A stretch of 64,000 nucleotides of DNA from Vibrio rarus (GCF_024347075.1 NZ_AP024901.1:806001-870000); one strand, 5' to 3'; counted from the first letter of the stretch, positions 26,144-36,145 are shown. The notes: generated by a model not told the origin, from the letters alone. Numbers and translations: made by a program.

Positions 26144-27346
26144 ATGCTGCATGCCATATTAGTGAATGTAAGAAAACCTTTTTTAAAAGCGCTTCCTATA
26201 CCAATACCAAAACTTATTGTAGGTTACACCGCGGCAAAACAAGTGGGTGAATTATGTAGAGAGTTTCATATTGAATGTCCCTTATTGGTAACGGATAAAA
26301 CGCTAACCAGCTTAGGTATCGTTGAGCCGATATTATGCACTCTACAACGTGACGACTTAGCCTATCATCTTTTTGATGACATCGAACCCGATCCTAAATT
26401 CGAAACTGTGCGCAGGGGCGTTCAACAATTTATCCGTCACCAATGTGATGGCATTATTGCCTTAGGTGGTGGCTCAGTGATCGACTGTGCTAAAGCCATC
26501 TCGGCTAGTGCTAAAACGAACAAGGATATCCGCAACATACTTGGTCTGTTTCGAGTTCATCGTCCTATTTACCCTATTATTGCGATACCAACAACCGCAG
26601 GTACGGGCTCTGAGGTGACGGTTGCTTCGGTCATCAGTGATGTTTCTGCGCGTAAAAAACGCGCCATAACGGACCCCTTTATAGTACCGAAGGCTGCTGT
26701 GCTAGATGCGACATTGATGGTAGGTTTACCGCCTACACTTACCGCAGAAACGGGAGCCGATGCTTTGACGCATGCCATAGAGTCTTACTTGAGTGGCTAT
26801 GCGAATCAAGACACTCGACGATACAGTATTCGTGCCATTGAGCGAGTGTTTAAGTGGCTCCCTATTGCGGTAGAGGATGGTGATAATTTACTGGCGAGAC
26901 AAGAGATGGCACTAGCCAGTTACGAGGCTGGTTTTGCCTTTACTCGCACTTATATTGGCTATGTACATGCCATAGCGCATCAACTTGGCGCTTTTTATCA
27001 TATCCCTCATGGTAGAGCGAATGGGATAGTGCTTCCTTCGGTTTTGAGGTTTACTGCTCTGGGTAATATGAGGGTGATCGCTCAATTAGCTAGTGAGTCG
27101 GGATTAGTGGCGCAAGATACCGATAAGATTATGGGGTATGAATTTATCGCCATGGTCGAGCAACTGCTACTGCAAATTGCCATCCCTCAGCAAGTGGATG
27201 AGCTAAAAGGCGGTGACATTCCACACATCGCAAAACAAGCCATGAAGGAAGCTTTTGCAGAATATCCCGTGCCTGTGGAAATGAGTTGTGAACAGTGTCA
27301 GGACATTCTAAAAACGTTACTGAAGGAGTCGACCAACGATGAGTAA
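26144..27346 (+). CDS. Iron-containing alcohol dehydrogenase
   Basis: A 400-residue group III dehydrogenase. The NAD-binding GGGSVIDCAKAIS, the second signature PTTAGTGSEVT, the metal site DALTHAIESYLS and the iron-binding HAIAHQLGAFYHIPHGRAN are all intact. Such enzymes interconvert short alcohols and aldehydes or ketones; the substrate cannot be told from sequence. AAGGATT stands before the ATG. Its 3' end overlaps a small membrane-protein gene by 8 bp. Confidence 0.92.
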   Translation: MLHAILVNVRKPFLKALPIPIPKLIVGYTAAKQVGELCREFHIECPLLVTDKTLTSLGIVEPILCTLQRDDLAYHLFDDIEPDPKFETVRRGVQQFIRHQCDGIIALGGGSVIDCAKAISASAKTNKDIRNILGLFRVHRPIYPIIAIPTTAGTGSEVTVASVISDVSARKKRAITDPFIVPKAAVLDATLMVGLPPTLTAETGADALTHAIESYLSGYANQDTRRYSIRAIERVFKWLPIAVEDGDNLLARQEMALASYEAGFAFTRTYIGYVHAIAHQLGAFYHIPHGRANGIVLPSVLRFTALGNMRVIAQLASESGLVAQDTDKIMGYEFIAMVEQLLLQIAIPQQVDELKGGDIPHIAKQAMKEAFAEYPVPVEMSCEQCQDILKTLLKESTNDE

Positions 27347-27563
27347 TCACGCCCTTAAAAGCCAAATGAGAATTACCTTAGCCATGATCGTAGTCGCTCT
27401 ACTTTCGATTTTTGGGCATATTATTTTATCTCCGTTATTAGCAAAACTAGGTTGGGTAGAGTACGTTGCTGCTGCGATCCCCTTCACTATGATGGCACTT
27501 TGTATTTGGGCGGTCAGAGACGCAGCTAAGTCGTTACAAGCCGACGAGGATAATCAAGACTAG
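27339..27563 (+). CDS. Small two-helix membrane protein, unknown
   Basis: A 74-residue protein with hydrophobic helices at about 12-36 and 41-60 and an acidic tail (ADEDNQD). It starts inside the end of the alcohol dehydrogenase gene (GAAGGAGT as ribosome-binding site), which supports translation and coupling. No family recognised. Confidence 0.65.
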   Translation: MSNHALKSQMRITLAMIVVALLSIFGHIILSPLLAKLGWVEYVAAAIPFTMMALCIWAVRDAAKSLQADEDNQD

Positions 27564-27762
27564 TGATGGATTTTATCGTTTTAAAGCGATGAATTTCTTG
27601 GTAAAAAATAGTTGAAGTGACCTTTAATTAGAATTGTAAATGCCACTAAATCAACGATTTTCTACGTTAGAAGAGGCAGCCAAACGTTGTGGCAATGCCA
27701 CTTCCTCCAATGGACGTGGGTGGTTCTCGGTATCTTTATGATGGCGCACCTGCTCCCACAAA

Positions 27763-28098
27763 TTAGGGGGCAGGGCATTGATACGCCGTCCCAAGAAAGG
27801 TGACAGAGGTTTTGAAGTAGTGAGGGCTTAATAGCACAACGGTATTGGCATTCAATCGCGAAGCATTATTTTTAATATCATTCACCGCACCTCGAACTAA
27901 TACGCTATTGGGGTAAAAAAGATAAGAATACCAATGTCCCTCACTTCCCGTTACCTCACCCACCCAATTACAGTTTATGACCGCAGGGGCATTATTGGTT
28001 ATCACTTGTACCTGTTTGGCCTCTAACATGAGTTTATTCGATGGAGCGCTGCACCCTGTTATCAAGGTAATGGAAAAAAACCACAACAGAGGTTTCAT
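27763..28098 (-). CDS. DUF4156-type lipoprotein
   Basis: About 111 residues. The start at 28098 gives a lipoprotein signal (MKPLLWFFSITLITGCSAPS, lipobox ITGC) and is preferred over an upstream codon that would prepend 19 non-signal residues. The body (EAKQVQVIT, CNWVGEVTGSEG, then NDIKNNASRLNANTVVLL) follows the DUF4156 pattern of small periplasm-facing lipoproteins. Function unknown. Confidence 0.75.
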   Translation of the reverse strand: MKPLLWFFSITLITGCSAPSNKLMLEAKQVQVITNNAPAVINCNWVGEVTGSEGHWYSYLFYPNSVLVRGAVNDIKNNASRLNANTVVLLSPHYFKTSVTFLGTAYQCPAP

Positions 28099-28274
28099 GG
28101 TGGGGCAATTCCTAAGTAGCAATGACGTACAATGATAATAGTAAACAGAGGCCATCTCTGCTCAATAGATGCATGGTGTAAGTTGAATTATTTAGTTGAT
28201 TTAATTAGTTTTATCTATGGCAAGTGTTGCTTTTAGTCCCATTTGGTAAAGAGCACTGCGTTTGGATAGGGAAC

Positions 28275-28814
28275 ATGAAGGGACACACAGTGATAATAGA
28301 GACCACAAGACTTACATTAAAGGCACTTACCGCCGAAGATTGGCCACTATTTTATGAGTTACACCGAAATCCGCTTGTCACTCAACTGTGCTTTGATCCT
28401 CCTAGTATTGAGGCGATGAAACAACGCTTCCATTGTCGACTTCAGGCGTGGAATACGCAGTCTACTCACTGGTTGTGCTTTGTAGTGAACCATAGGCACA
28501 GCAATGAGAGCATTGGGCTTACAGGGTTTTGCATGCAAGATGGGGTAGCAGAAGTGGGGTATATGTTTTTACCGAGCTTTTATGGGCAAGGTTTTGCGAC
28601 CGAGTCATTGCGTGGCCTGCTGGAGTGGGCAAGAGAGCGTCATGCAATAGATGAGTTTTTAGCGACAGTAACAAAAGGCAATGTGGCCTCTGAGAAAGTG
28701 TTATTAAACTCAGGCTTTACCTTCCATCAAAGTATTGCCAATGCTTATTGTATCGGCGGTAATCTGTACACAGATCATATCTATAGATTATCGTTAAAAG
28801 CACAGTCGGCGTGA
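28275..28814 (+). CDS. GNAT-family N-acetyltransferase
   Basis: A 179-residue cytoplasmic acetyltransferase of the RimJ/RimL-like group. It begins with IIETTRLTLKALTAEDWPLFYEL, has the core strand VAEVGYMFLPSFYGQGFATESLRGLLEWA with the acetyl-CoA loop (GQGFATE), and ends with NVASEKVLLNSGF. The ATG at 28275 follows GATAGGGA and is preferred over an upstream TTG. Substrate unknown. Confidence 0.87.
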   Translation: MKGHTVIIETTRLTLKALTAEDWPLFYELHRNPLVTQLCFDPPSIEAMKQRFHCRLQAWNTQSTHWLCFVVNHRHSNESIGLTGFCMQDGVAEVGYMFLPSFYGQGFATESLRGLLEWARERHAIDEFLATVTKGNVASEKVLLNSGFTFHQSIANAYCIGGNLYTDHIYRLSLKAQSA

Positions 28815-28846
28815 TTAAGGGGCTTATTTGTGCAATACAAGGCAAT

Positions 28847-28877
28847 AAAAACCCCACAAGTTTAGCAGTGGGGTTTT
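28847..28877. terminator. Bidirectional terminator between GNAT and catalase genes
   Basis: AAAACCCCAC/GTGGGGTTTT forms a stem with A and T runs on its outer sides, so it can act on both converging transcripts. Confidence 0.85.
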
Positions 28878-28971
28878 ATTCTGGTTACGCTATTTTACTA
28901 CCATAAGATAAGGTAGCTTTCCTGTAAGGCAAAGATTTGAAAGAGCCCTTCTGGCATCATTTCTCCTAGCT

Positions 28972-30417
28972 TTAAAGTTCAGATAACTTGATGTCCATCG
29001 CTTTAGCTAACCCTTCACCATAAGCTTTATCCGCTTGTAGAGCGTGTTTGATATGCTTATGTTTTATTGGTAGCGATACTCCGTCCATCGCACGAGCCGT
29101 GTTTTCAAATAGGCGCTGTTTCTCATCATCTAGCATGATGCGGAACAAATTCCCAGCTTGGGTAAAGTAATCATCATCTTCACGATGATCCCAATGGGTA
29201 GCTACGCCCTGTAACTCTAAAGGTGGCTCAGAAAACTCCGGCTGTTCAGCCCACTCATTGTATTGATTGGGCTCATAACCAATGGTTGAACCATAGTTAC
29301 CATCGGTGCGCATTGCACCATCTCGGTGATAACTGTGTACCGGACAACGAGGAGCATTTACCGGAATTTGGTGATGGTTTACTCCTAAACGGTAACGCTG
29401 CGCATCACCATAGGAAAATAAACGGCCTTGTAACATGCGATCAGGAGAGAAGCCTATTCCCGGTATGATCGCCGCCGGGTTAAACGCCGATTGCTCTACT
29501 TCGGCAAAGAAGTTTTGTGGGTTTTTGTTGAGCTCTAACACACCGACATCATGTAAAGGGTAGTCTTCATGTGGCCATACTTTAGTCAGATCAAATGGGT
29601 TGTAAGGAACGGTTTCTGAATCTTTTTCTGGCATGATCTGTACTTTCAAATCCCATTTAGGGAAAGCGCCATTTTCTATGTTTTCGTAGAGATCTTTCTG
29701 GTGACTTTCACGATCTTTACCTACTAGGGTTTCGGCTTCCTGATCAGTAAGATTTTTAATGCCTTGCTGCGTTTTAAAATGGAATTTTACCCAATATCGC
29801 TCGTTATCAGCATTGATAAAGCTGAACGTATGGCTACCATAACCATTCATACAGCGATAGCTTGCAGGAATACCACGATCGCTCATGACGATAGTGATTT
29901 GGTGCAGTGCTTCAGGCAGTGAAGTCCAAAAATCCCAGTTATTTTCAGCACTACGCATGTTAGTTCTAGGATCTCGTTTAACCGCATGGTTTAGGTCCGG
30001 GAATTTAAGTGGATCACGTAGGAAGAACACTGGGGTATTATTACCTACGAGATCCCAGTTGCCTTCTTCTGTATAAAATTTTACAGCAAATCCGCGAATA
30101 TCACGCTCGGCGTCGGCAGCACCACGTTCGCCGGCGACGGTAGTAAAACGTGCGAATAAGTCAGTTTTCTTGCCAATTTCAGAGAAAATTTTAGCTTTAG
30201 TAAACTGCGTGATGTCATGGGTAACCGTAAAGGTACCGTAGGCACCGGAACCTTTAGCGTGCATGCGACGCTCAGGAATGACTTCACGATCAAAGTGGGC
30301 TAATTTTTCTAAGAACCATACATCTTGAAGAAGCTGAGGGCCTCTTTTTCCTGCAGTCAGAACGTCTTGGTTATGGGCCACAGGACATCCGCCTGCCGTA
30401 GTGAGTTTTTTGGTCAT
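28972..30417 (-). CDS. Monofunctional haem catalase (small-subunit type)
   Basis: A 481-residue enzyme that dismutates H2O2. The distal His region ([20 protein letters not shown]), the Asn stretch ([21 protein letters not shown]) and the proximal Tyr motif ([14 protein letters not shown]) are intact, and the length is that of clade 3 catalases. The ATG at 30417 is preferred over the GTG two codons upstream because AAGGAT is 7 nt from it. A perfect Fur-type 7-1-7 palindrome lies about 20 bp upstream. Confidence 0.96.
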   Translation of the reverse strand: MTKKLTTAGGCPVAHNQDVLTAGKRGPQLLQDVWFLEKLAHFDREVIPERRMHAKGSGAYGTFTVTHDITQFTKAKIFSEIGKKTDLFARFTTVAGERGAADAERDIRGFAVKFYTEEGNWDLVGNNTPVFFLRDPLKFPDLNHAVKRDPRTNMRSAENNWDFWTSLPEALHQITIVMSDRGIPASYRCMNGYGSHTFSFINADNERYWVKFHFKTQQGIKNLTDQEAETLVGKDRESHQKDLYENIENGAFPKWDLKVQIMPEKDSETVPYNPFDLTKVWPHEDYPLHDVGVLELNKNPQNFFAEVEQSAFNPAAIIPGIGFSPDRMLQGRLFSYGDAQRYRLGVNHHQIPVNAPRCPVHSYHRDGAMRTDGNYGSTIGYEPNQYNEWAEQPEFSEPPLELQGVATHWDHREDDDYFTQAGNLFRIMLDDEKQRLFENTARAMDGVSLPIKHKHIKHALQADKAYGEGLAKAMDIKLSEL

Positions 30418-30879
30418 AATCACATCCTTTTTTGTTTGTGATAATGATTATCAATGTTAATAAATTGTTTAATTTGATTTGAATCAAAAAACAATTCTGT
30501 ATCATTCTTAGTTTCCATTTTTAGAATAATAGTGTGATGTCGGACCAGTTTCTTATCGCTATATTGCGCATGCACGAAAGTTGAGTACAACAATTTTTAG
30601 GATTTTAAGGGCTATCAGTAGAGGGGTAATTGAATTTTTATCTTGTTTATTAATGCGTTACATAGAGTTTTATTAATGTTGATTTGTCTGTAAGCGAAAT
30701 GAATGATCACCTTGTTGTACAGTATTTAATCTGCGTGATCTCGCTCACGCTTTTGGTTGGGTTAAAACAATATAAACCTGAAATTTACTCATGTAACGAC
30801 TGAGCAATTTTCACTTTCCCATGTCATAAACCTCCTATTTAATACCGCTTATCCAATAGTGTTGTATGGAATAAGAAAA
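30418..30879. other. Divergent region between catalase and homocysteine methyltransferase genes
   Basis: About 460 AT-rich bp without a coding frame. It holds the Fur-type box near the catalase start. I see no recognisable MetJ or MetR box for the methyltransferase gene. Confidence 0.5.
30439..30453. promoter_or_regulatory. Fur box upstream of catalase
   Basis: TGATAATGATTATCA is an exact 7-1-7 inverted repeat, the core Fur-binding form. It lies 22 bp before the catalase ATG, a position where a bound repressor would block transcription. Confidence 0.75.
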
Positions 30880-31782
30880 ATGACAGATATAACTATCCTT
30901 GATGGTGGAATGGGACGCGAATTAAAACGAATTGGCGCGCCTTTTTCACAACCATTATGGAGCGCTCAAGCATTAATTGAGTCTCCAGCGCATGTTAAAC
31001 AAGCCCACCAAGGTTTTGTTGATGCTGGTGCGCAAATCATCACCGCGAACAGCTATGCCTGTGTCCCTTTTCACTTAGGTGAGGCGCTGTATCAAGAGCG
31101 AGGCTTTGAACTCGCTAAACGCGCGGCTGAGTTGGCAAAAGAAGTGGCTAATAATCATTCTTCATCCGTTCTTGTAGCCGGTTCTATCCCTCCTGCATTT
31201 GGCAGTTATCGTCCGGACTTATTTGCAGAGAAAGAAGCTGAAAAAATTTCTCAAACCTTGTTTGATGCCCAAGATGACAATGTCGATTTATGGTTGGCTG
31301 AAACGGTGGCAAGCATTGCTGAATTTACCATGATCAGTAAGGTATTGTCGGCGACAGATAAACCTTGTCATTATTCATTTACTTTACAAGATGATGTGTC
31401 TGATAGTGCTAAGTTACGCTCAGGTGAGTTGGTGACAGATATGGCGTTAAAGGTCTGTGAAACCGGCGCAACTGGCATTTTGTTTAACTGCTCTATTCCT
31501 GAGGTTATGGAACAAGCCGTTATTGATGCGAAAGCCGTATTTAAGGCCAAAGGTGTTCACAAAAGTATCGGTGTGTTTGCCAATAGCTTTACGCCTATCA
31601 GCACAAGCCATGAAGCTAACGACACAATGCAGTCTACCCGTGAGCTTACCGCGAATGAATATTTAGCGTTTGCTAAACGTTGGGTGTCTGCGGGAGCCAG
31701 TATGGTGGGAGGATGCTGTGGTATTCAGCCTGTACATATTAAAGCGCTAGCCGAATGGAGAGATAGCATTGAAAAATCTTAA
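30880..31782 (+). CDS. Homocysteine S-methyltransferase family protein
   Basis: About 300 residues, a zinc-dependent TIM-barrel enzyme that moves a methyl group to homocysteine to make methionine. The N-terminus ITILDGGMGRELKRIG, the ITANSYACVP strand and the zinc ligands (Cys in LFNCSIPE and the pair in GGCCGIQPVHI) are present. MmuM uses S-methylmethionine, BHMT glycine betaine; which applies here is not clear. The ATG at 30880 is favoured over a GTG at 30859. The next gene, a BCCT carrier, overlaps its end by 14 bp. Confidence 0.88.
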   Translation: MTDITILDGGMGRELKRIGAPFSQPLWSAQALIESPAHVKQAHQGFVDAGAQIITANSYACVPFHLGEALYQERGFELAKRAAELAKEVANNHSSSVLVAGSIPPAFGSYRPDLFAEKEAEKISQTLFDAQDDNVDLWLAETVASIAEFTMISKVLSATDKPCHYSFTLQDDVSDSAKLRSGELVTDMALKVCETGATGILFNCSIPEVMEQAVIDAKAVFKAKGVHKSIGVFANSFTPISTSHEANDTMQSTRELTANEYLAFAKRWVSAGASMVGGCCGIQPVHIKALAEWRDSIEKS

Positions 31783-33304
31783 TTTTGGCCTAGCGATCCC
31801 AGCTGTGGCCTTGGTGATTGTGCTGCTATTTGTTTCATCTTTATTTCCTGTTCAGTCCCAAGCGATGGCTGGTGGAGCGATGACATTTGTGACTCACTGG
31901 TTTGGTTGGTTAGTGCAAATAGCCAGTTTAGCTTTGGTGTGTTTTTTATTTTGGCTAGCCTTTTCCCGTTATGGTGATATTAAGCTGGGTGAAGAAAAAC
32001 CTGAATACAGTAACTTCACCTACGGTGGCATGATTTTCACCGCAGGCGTTGGTGCTTCGCTTATATACTGGGGTATTGGCGAACCTATGTATTATTTGCA
32101 GTCACCGCCTCTGTTTGCGGATGCAAATAGTTTTCAAGCGGCTGCATGGGCGGTCACCTATTCTATTTTCCATTGGGGAATTACTGGTTGGTCTATCTAT
32201 TGCTTTCCTGCTATTCCATTTGCCTATGCATTTTACGTTAAAAAACAGCGTACTTTAAAGTTATCAACACTGTGCGAATCGGTTGTTGGTACTAACCCTA
32301 TTGTGGCAAAAACCATAGATTTATTAGCAATTTTTGGTACTTTAGCCGCATTTGCCAGTTCCCTCTCTTTAACCGTAACCTTACTTAGTACGGGAGTCTC
32401 TGAGCTGTTTGGTATTGATAATGGTTTATGGCTTCAAGGTGGCATTATTTTGCTGTTTGTAGCCGTGCTTATGTGTGTGATGCTAGTGGGCTTTAATAAA
32501 GGGATTAGTAAGGTCTCAGATTACACCGTAGTGATGGCGATTGCTTTTGCCTTATTTGTGTTGTTCTCGTCTAATGCGCAGTTTATTTTGAATAACTTTA
32601 CTGACTCTATTGGTGTGATGTTGGACAGTTATTTCAGAATGTCTTTATGGACGGATCCTGTACAACAAAGTGGCTTCCCGCAAAGTTGGACCCAATACTA
32701 TTGGTTCTGGTATTACGCTTACCTCATCATGATGGGCTTATTTATCACCCGCATATCCCGAGGTCGCACCATTCGCCAAGTGATTTTATGCACGATCTCT
32801 ATGGGGTCACTAGGCTGTACTTTCTTTATCGCGATATTTGGTGGTTACGCTGTTTGGGCGCAAATGTTGGGTGGTTATCCAGTACAACAATGGATGAGCG
32901 ATGGCGGACTTACATTTGCCGTGGTGTCTTTAATAAAAACGTTGCATGCTAAATCACTTATTCTTGGCGTATTTTTGATTATCCAGTTTTTCTTGATGTT
33001 AACGACTATGTCCAGTGCCAGTGTGGCAACGGCTATGTTAACGACCAATCGACTCGAGTTGAACGGTGATCCTGACAACAAGGTAAAACTGTTGTGGGCA
33101 GGTGCGATTGCCATGATTAGCTTTAGTGTGTTTTTAGCGGGTGGCGGAATTAATACCATTAAGTCTTTATGTGTGGTGGCAGGGCTACCTATGATGTTCA
33201 TCTATGCCATTTTAGTGAAGCACCTTCTTATTGAGTTAGGAGTAGTTAAAGGTAAGCAATCGGACCATAATGCTGTGCCGTTAGAGAAGACAGTTACAGA
33301 TTAA
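31769..33304 (+). CDS. BCCT-family transporter
   Basis: A 511-residue, 12-helix carrier for betaine, choline, carnitine or related onium compounds. Family signatures are TYGGMIFTAGVGASLIYWGIGEP, the Trp-rich helix SIFHWGITGWSIY and the loop GLFITRISRGRTIRQVI. It begins with TTG inside the previous gene, with GGAGAG 7 nt upstream. The long osmosensing C-terminal tail of BetP is absent, suggesting a nutrient role. Coupling to a homocysteine methyltransferase suggests import of the methyl donor. Confidence 0.9.
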   Translation: MKNLNFGLAIPAVALVIVLLFVSSLFPVQSQAMAGGAMTFVTHWFGWLVQIASLALVCFLFWLAFSRYGDIKLGEEKPEYSNFTYGGMIFTAGVGASLIYWGIGEPMYYLQSPPLFADANSFQAAAWAVTYSIFHWGITGWSIYCFPAIPFAYAFYVKKQRTLKLSTLCESVVGTNPIVAKTIDLLAIFGTLAAFASSLSLTVTLLSTGVSELFGIDNGLWLQGGIILLFVAVLMCVMLVGFNKGISKVSDYTVVMAIAFALFVLFSSNAQFILNNFTDSIGVMLDSYFRMSLWTDPVQQSGFPQSWTQYYWFWYYAYLIMMGLFITRISRGRTIRQVILCTISMGSLGCTFFIAIFGGYAVWAQMLGGYPVQQWMSDGGLTFAVVSLIKTLHAKSLILGVFLIIQFFLMLTTMSSASVATAMLTTNRLELNGDPDNKVKLLWAGAIAMISFSVFLAGGGINTIKSLCVVAGLPMMFIYAILVKHLLIELGVVKGKQSDHNAVPLEKTVTD

Positions 33305-33326
33305 GCAATTGATTGATGAATGGTTT

Positions 33327-33355
33327 AAGGTCGCCAATGTTGGCGACCTTTTTTT
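33327..33355. terminator. Terminator between BCCT and HD genes
   Basis: AAGGTCGCCA/TGGCGACCTT (33327-33336 with 33341-33350) is followed by a T run to 33355 on the plus strand. Confidence 0.9.
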
Positions 33356-33365
33356 ATAAACAAAA

Positions 33366-34001
33366 TCAGCCAATTTCTTGCCGTAACTGGTTTAGATATT
33401 GACGCATAAATAGGGCTCTTTTGTGGGCTTCTTTTTTGCCTGACTTAGTGTGCATAAGTTCGGGTAATTTGAATAATTTTGCAAAAAAGTGGTCCACAGT
33501 AAATGCTTTATCATCCAATGAGCGTTGCTCAGCAAAGGGATCTTCTGCGCTGTACAACTCACCATTAAATCCACTACTTACCTGAATACAACGAGCGATA
33601 CCAATGGCCCCTAATGAGTCTATCCTGTCGGCATCTTGGACTATTTTCGCTTCAATTGTGGTTGGGGTAATGTCGGCACTGTAGCTATGAGCGCAGATGG
33701 CGTGGTGCACGTCTGAAAAAGTGTAAGACGGGTAGCGAATGGAGGCTAAAAATTGTACCGCTTTGTCGGCTGCTAATTGCGAGCTTAATTGACGTTGGGG
33801 ATGATTTTTTGCAAAGGTAAAACAGTCATGTAGATAGGCTGCAGGAAGTACTACCCATAAGTTGCCTTTTTCTTGTTTGGCGAGGGACTTAGCCATGGCC
33901 ACTACTCGAGTGACATGGCTGAGATCATGAGCGACATCAAGGGTCATCTCTTTTTTAATAAAAGCTTCAAATATGGGCTCAAAATCGGTCACTAGCTTCA
34001 T
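33366..34001 (-). CDS. HD-domain phosphohydrolase (YedJ-like)
   Basis: A 211-residue protein with the metal-binding pattern of HD hydrolases: AHDLSHVTRV, the HD pair in AAYLHDCF, a middle HHAICAHSYS, and the distal DADRIDSLGAIGIAR, which matches the YedJ branch. It is probably a nucleotide or phosphate-ester hydrolase, but the substrate is unknown. The gene is alone. Confidence 0.82.
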   Translation of the reverse strand: MKLVTDFEPIFEAFIKKEMTLDVAHDLSHVTRVVAMAKSLAKQEKGNLWVVLPAAYLHDCFTFAKNHPQRQLSSQLAADKAVQFLASIRYPSYTFSDVHHAICAHSYSADITPTTIEAKIVQDADRIDSLGAIGIARCIQVSSGFNGELYSAEDPFAEQRSLDDKAFTVDHFFAKLFKLPELMHTKSGKKEAHKRALFMRQYLNQLRQEIG

Positions 34002-34216
34002 TAAATACTCGGTTGGAAAACAAAAAAAGTTTATTTAAACACTTTAGCATTGTTTGGCGAACGCCATAAAAAGTAAGTGATGATTTGTGTTGTGTATTTA
34101 GATAGAAGGCGGGGGGTTTTTAGGCGTATTTTTTCTACGCTATCTGCTATTTCTGGCCATTTAATTGTTGTAAGAGGTCTAACAGTTAACGGGTTCTTAT
34201 GTAGAGTATAGATCTA

Positions 34217-34252
34217 AAAGGGCTTGCTGTTGTTATCAACAGCAAGCCCTTT
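34217..34252 (-). terminator. Terminator of the binding-protein/hisC operon
   Basis: A 16-bp perfect stem (34217-34232 with 34237-34252) with a 4-nt loop, followed on the minus strand by TTTT. Confidence 0.85.
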
Positions 34253-34278
34253 GCTATTTAAATCAAATGACACATATT

Positions 34279-35055
34279 TTATTGCAAATCTTCGCCGTAG
34301 ATGTCGAAGTTGAAGTATTTCTTAGCAATTTTATCATAGGTGCCGTTGGCGCGTATTGCTGCGATTGCTTTGTTAAATTTAGCAGCCAGTGCTTTGTCTT
34401 GTTGTCTAAGAGCGAGAGCGGTTCCTTCACCAATATAGGCTTTATCTGTTACTGCTTTACCTTTAAATTCAAAGCCTTGACCAATTTCTTTATCGAGGAA
34501 AGCAAGCATTAACTGGTCTGCATTACCAAAGGTCACGTCTAGACGACCATTTTGCATATCAAGGTAAACTTCATCTTGACCGCTATAGCGTTTGATGGTG
34601 GCAATTTTACCAAATTTATCCGTTACATAACGATCATGAATTGTACCTTGTTGCACGCCGATAACTTTGCCTTTTAGGCCACCTTCATCAATGGTGATCT
34701 TGCTGTCAGCTTTCGCAACAAAGCGTGCTGGTGTTTGATAATATTTATCCGTAAATAGGATGCGCTTTTTACGCTCTTTGGTAATTCTCATAGAAGCCAT
34801 GATAACGTCAGATTTACGAGCTAGTAGGCTAGGAATTAGCGCATCCCAGCTTTGTGATACCCAAGTACACTGAAGTTTGGCTTCAGCACATAATGCGTCG
34901 GCAATCTCGATATCAAAGCCCACAGGTTTACCATCGGCATTTTTATAGTTAAAAGGCGGATAGGTAAAATCAGAGGCTAAACGGACTTCTTTTGCCATCA
35001 CTGATACAGAGCAAAGTGAAGCGATAAAAGCGAGTGCAAGTAGGAGTTTTTTCAT
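34279..35055 (-). CDS. Periplasmic amino-acid-binding protein (ArgT/HisJ-like)
   Basis: A 258-residue solute-binding protein of an ABC importer. A signal peptide (about 1-21) precedes EVRLASDFTYPPFNYKNADG; the ligand-binding pattern DIEIADALC, SWDALIPSLLARKSDVIMAS and RITKERKKRILFTDKYY resembles lysine/arginine/ornithine or histidine binders. It lies 13 bp downstream of the HisC-like gene. No permease or ATPase gene is nearby, so it must use a transporter encoded elsewhere. Confidence 0.88.
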   Translation of the reverse strand: MKKLLLALAFIASLCSVSVMAKEVRLASDFTYPPFNYKNADGKPVGFDIEIADALCAEAKLQCTWVSQSWDALIPSLLARKSDVIMASMRITKERKKRILFTDKYYQTPARFVAKADSKITIDEGGLKGKVIGVQQGTIHDRYVTDKFGKIATIKRYSGQDEVYLDMQNGRLDVTFGNADQLMLAFLDKEIGQGFEFKGKAVTDKAYIGEGTALALRQQDKALAAKFNKAIAAIRANGTYDKIAKKYFNFDIYGEDLQ

Positions 35056-35068
35056 TATATTGTCCCTG

Positions 35069-36145
35069 TTAGAGCGGTGAAATAGTGTATTGGTTAATAA
35101 GTTCAGCGACTTCTTGCATCGACTCGGGTGAACCTATCGTAATTCTGACGCAGTTGCGCAGTGCGGGTTCATGATGCTGGTTACGGGTAACCACACCATG
35201 CTCTTTTAAATAGTTAAACAGAGTGGCGTCTTGGTGCGTACGGATAAGCACAAAGTTAGTTGAAGATGGATAAATGAGCTCAATCCATTCAATATTTTGT
35301 ATTGCAGCAATAAAGTGTTGTTTTGTATCAACAACGTTTTGAGTGTTACTCATCGCCATCTCAATGCCTTTTTCAGAGAGGGCTTCTTGTACTATTTGTG
35401 CAGAGCAATCAGGCATAGGGTAGGGAGGAATGAGCTTTAATATATAGTCCATGACATCTTGTGCAGCTAGGATGAAACCGCAACGCACCGCGGCTAACCC
35501 GAAGGCTTTAGACAGGGTACGAATCACAACTAGATTAGGGTATTTATTTATGAGACCGACAACGGTTTCTGCCAATTCAAACTCAATATAGGCTTCGTCT
35601 ACAACGACGAGCGCATCCTGCTGTGTACCTTCTAATATCGCCACGATATCTGTACGGGACAGGAGGTTACCGGTAGGGTTATTGGGGCTGCATAAGAAAA
35701 TAATTTTAGCTTCTGGGGCTCGAGCGATGATTTGCTCGCTATTGAGAGAAAAGTTTGCGCCAATTAATGGTACATCAATGGTTTCCACAGCAAATGCATC
35801 AGCACAAAATTCATACATAGCGTATGTAGGGGAACTGATAATGATTTTATCTGTACCTGGCTGACAAAATGTTCTAATTAATAGATCGATCGCTTCATCT
35901 GCACCGCGAACAGCCACAGTAGGGTTGTCGGTTTGGCAATATTGTTGATAAGCCGCTGCGATATCATGTGGAAGAAAATCTGGGTAGCGGTTGTAATCTA
36001 CCGCGTGATCACTGTAGTGAACCCCGTGCTCCAATTCGTTGGCATTAAGCCATAATCGGCCTGAACCACCGATGCGGCGTGCCGATTGATAGGGTATTAA
36101 TTTTTTTATGCTTTCAGGAGCCAATTTTGAAGCTAGCGACGTCAT
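35069..36145 (-). CDS. hisC: Histidinol-phosphate aminotransferase-like PLP enzyme
   Basis: A 358-residue fold-type I aminotransferase. Signatures are LWLNANELEH and YNRYPDFLP at the N-terminus, CSPNNPTGN, VVDEAYIEF and the PLP lysine in RTLSKAFGLAAVRCGFI, followed by the phosphate-binding Arg in NCVRITIG. HisC transfers an amino group from glutamate to imidazole-acetol phosphate, but paralogues act on aromatic or other amino acids. No other his genes are present, so this may be such a paralogue working with the adjacent binding protein. Confidence 0.85.
   Translation of the reverse strand: MTSLASKLAPESIKKLIPYQSARRIGGSGRLWLNANELEHGVHYSDHAVDYNRYPDFLPHDIAAAYQQYCQTDNPTVAVRGADEAIDLLIRTFCQPGTDKIIISSPTYAMYEFCADAFAVETIDVPLIGANFSLNSEQIIARAPEAKIIFLCSPNNPTGNLLSRTDIVAILEGTQQDALVVVDEAYIEFELAETVVGLINKYPNLVVIRTLSKAFGLAAVRCGFILAAQDVMDYILKLIPPYPMPDCSAQIVQEALSEKGIEMAMSNTQNVVDTKQHFIAAIQNIEWIELIYPSSTNFVLIRTHQDATLFNYLKEHGVVTRNQHHEPALRNCVRITIGSPESMQEVAELINQYTISPL

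Noticed and set aside
27640-27741. 33-codon frame with a helix-like start
   Set aside because: No ribosome-binding site, low information, and no neighbour support.
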